A DNA stretch of 32,744 nucleotides from Promicromonosporaceae bacterium (lineage in GTDB: Bacteria; Actinomycetota; Actinomycetes; Actinomycetales; Cellulomonadaceae). The notes under the pieces were generated by a model. That model was given only the letters and a program-made list of their open reading frames with translations, was not told the origin of the DNA and searched no databases. Position numbers and translations under genes: made by a program. This document shows, one piece after another, positions 31,576 through 32,744 of the stretch. Position 1 is the stretch's first letter. Each line of letters starts with the position of its first letter. Location: the NCBI GenBank assembly GCA_009783295.1, contig WRHK01000042.1, positions 1-32,744 of the forward strand, in the 5' to 3' direction.

Positions 31576-32268
31576 GTGAGCGACGCCGAAGCCCCGCCCC
31601 TCGTCCGGGTCGCCGGGGCAACCCGCACCCATGGCACCGTCCAGGTGCTCGCGCCGACGTCGTTCGAGGTGGCGCCGGGGCGCGCGGTCGTCGTCGTCGG
31701 GCCCAACGGGTCCGGCAAGACGACGCTGCTGCGGCTGGTGGCCGGGGCGGACCTGCCGACGTCGGGCACCGTGACGGCCCTGGGGACGACGGCGTTCGAG
31801 GCCCGGCTGACCCGGCGCGACGACCTGGTGGTGCTGCTCGACGGGCTGCCCACCTACCCGGACCTCACGGTCGAGGAGCACCTCGAGCTCGTCGCCTCCG
31901 CGTGGCGCAAGCGGCACGTGCTGGGGAACCGCCCGGCGCCGCCGGTCGACGAGGCCCTGGAGGCCGCGGGCCTGACGCGCGTGCGCGACCAGTACCCGGG
32001 CGAGCTGTCGTCGGGCGAGTCGCAGATGTTCGCGCTCGCGTGCACGCTCTACCGGCCGGGCGCGCTGGTGGTGATCGACGAGCCCGAGCAGCGGCTCGAC
32101 GTCCGCTGGCGCGCGCTGGTGCGTGGTCTGCTGGTCGAGGCGCTCGACTCCGGCCGCGCCCTGGTGGTGGCCACGCACGACCTCGACCTGCGAGCCGCCC
32201 TCACCGCGCCCGGCCCGGACGGGCGGCCGCGCGGCGCCGAGGTGGCGCTCGCGGCGCCGACGCGATGA
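31576..32268 (+). CDS. ABC transporter ATP-binding protein
   Basis: 230 residues, GTG start. Walker A is GPNGSGKT (residues 42-49), the signature is LSSGE (144-148), Walker B is LVVIDEP (164-170) and the H-loop is ATHD. The Q-loop region (VVLLDGLPTYPDL, near 84-96) lacks an obvious glutamine, which is unusual and may mean altered coupling. Its stop overlaps the next ATG by 4 bp, and the next gene is a membrane protein, so this is the ATPase of a two-gene ABC system. The substrate is unknown. Confidence 0.93.
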   Translation: MSDAEAPPLVRVAGATRTHGTVQVLAPTSFEVAPGRAVVVVGPNGSGKTTLLRLVAGADLPTSGTVTALGTTAFEARLTRRDDLVVLLDGLPTYPDLTVEEHLELVASAWRKRHVLGNRPAPPVDEALEAAGLTRVRDQYPGELSSGESQMFALACTLYRPGALVVIDEPEQRLDVRWRALVRGLLVEALDSGRALVVATHDLDLRAALTAPGPDGRPRGAEVALAAPTR

Positions 32269-32744
32269 GCGGCACCCCGGCCGGGGCCGGCGCCTACCAG
32301 GTGTGGCGGCGGCCGCTGGTGCGGCGCCAGCCGCTGAGTGTCATGAACGGCACCGGGTACGTGGTCTACGTCGTGGTGATCGTCGTGGGCGTGTACGGGT
32401 CGATGGTGTGGCGGTACCTCACGTCGCTGGGGCTCGGCGGGGCGGGCCGGTGGCCCATGGGCCGGGTCGTGGTGCTGGCGGTGGGCGTGCTGGCCGTGCT
32501 CGGGGTGCTGGCGGCGCGCAACGGGGCGCCGCTGTGGGTGTCGCGGCGCGAGACCGTGTTCGCGCTGAGCGGGCAGTTCACGCCCCGCGTGGTGCTGCGC
32601 GGGCGGGCCTCGATGCTGCTGGTCAGCACGGCGCTCGTGGGCGCGCTCGCCGGGGCGGCGGCTGCTGCGGGCGGGGGGACCGGCGCGGCGACGGCGACCT
32701 GGGCGGTGGTCGCGGCGGCGCTCGCGAGCGTGCCCGTCGCCGTG
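32265..32744 (+). CDS. Polytopic membrane protein, likely ABC permease (partial, 3' end outside window)
   Basis: 160 residues are visible, open to the window edge. A cytoplasmic basic N-terminus (YQVWRRPLVRRQPLS) is followed by hydrophobic segments at about residues 31-50, 65-85, 112-130 and 140-160. The ATG at 32265 overlaps the ATPase stop. I recall actinobacterial DUF6297-type proteins with a similar place and N-terminus, but this is weak. It is the probable permease of the adjacent ATPase. Confidence 0.8.
   Translation, partial: MSGTPAGAGAYQVWRRPLVRRQPLSVMNGTGYVVYVVVIVVGVYGSMVWRYLTSLGLGGAGRWPMGRVVVLAVGVLAVLGVLAARNGAPLWVSRRETVFALSGQFTPRVVLRGRASMLLVSTALVGALAGAAAAAGGGTGAATATWAVVAAALASVPVAV

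Overview
The window is very GC-rich and actinobacterial. A 69-residue BldC regulator, a DUF3073 protein, a SAM-IV-type riboswitch, a monomeric isocitrate dehydrogenase, many GTG starts and many TANNNT boxes 6-7 nt before start codons (leaderless genes) all fit Actinomycetota. The gene set suggests Micrococcales of the Cellulomonas/Cellulosimicrobium/Isoptericola kind. That placement is inference from gene content, not a database result.

Layout. 1-3188: two overlapping minus-strand coiled-coil paralogues (the second runs off the left edge), then a plus-strand beta-rich unknown gene leading into purL (3199-5493). Codon usage changes abruptly inside purL near 3875-3900, so the first 3.9 kb may have a different origin (recombination or a chimeric join). 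5506-15501: housekeeping and accessory genes. These are an esterase lipoprotein, a small membrane protein, a striking 20-bp-period inverted repeat cluster, icd, a SAM-IV riboswitch with a luciferase-like oxidoreductase, a gamma-carbonic anhydrase-like protein, a GNAT enzyme, a formate/nitrite transporter with a GntR-type operator, an RNB exoribonuclease, a sterol-carrier-like protein and a small membrane protein. 15512-18301: purF and purM, separated by an attenuator-like set of alternating hairpins. 18323-20356: DUF3073, bldC, a DUF3618/holin-like envelope pair and a tRNA Glu-Asp-Phe cluster. 20440-26572: metallopeptidase, galE, an M15 peptidase with a long Ala-rich stalk, a glycerophosphodiester phosphodiesterase, and a coupled pair (ABM-like membrane protein and an MprF-like DUF2156 protein).

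26574-29867 is a small integrated element. It is bounded by a 48-bp direct repeat (46/48 identical), which is the 3' half of tRNA-Lys(TTT). The intact tRNA is at the right end and the displaced fragment at the left. A near-identical 18-bp arm-type site lies just inside each end. No integrase is visible. The cargo is a two-gene module with a GTGA overlap (a DUF6932-like minimal nucleotidyltransferase and an unrecognised 337-residue partner), two tiny overlapping ORFs (hydrophobic; Cys/His), a secreted four-cysteine protein and a helical 105-residue protein. This nucleotidyltransferase module on a tRNA-borne, integrase-less element is the best candidate for an undescribed system, for example toxin-antitoxin or phage defence; its function is not shown by the sequence.

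29948-32744: an OFA-type major facilitator, then a divergent ABC ATPase and a membrane protein cut by the window edge.
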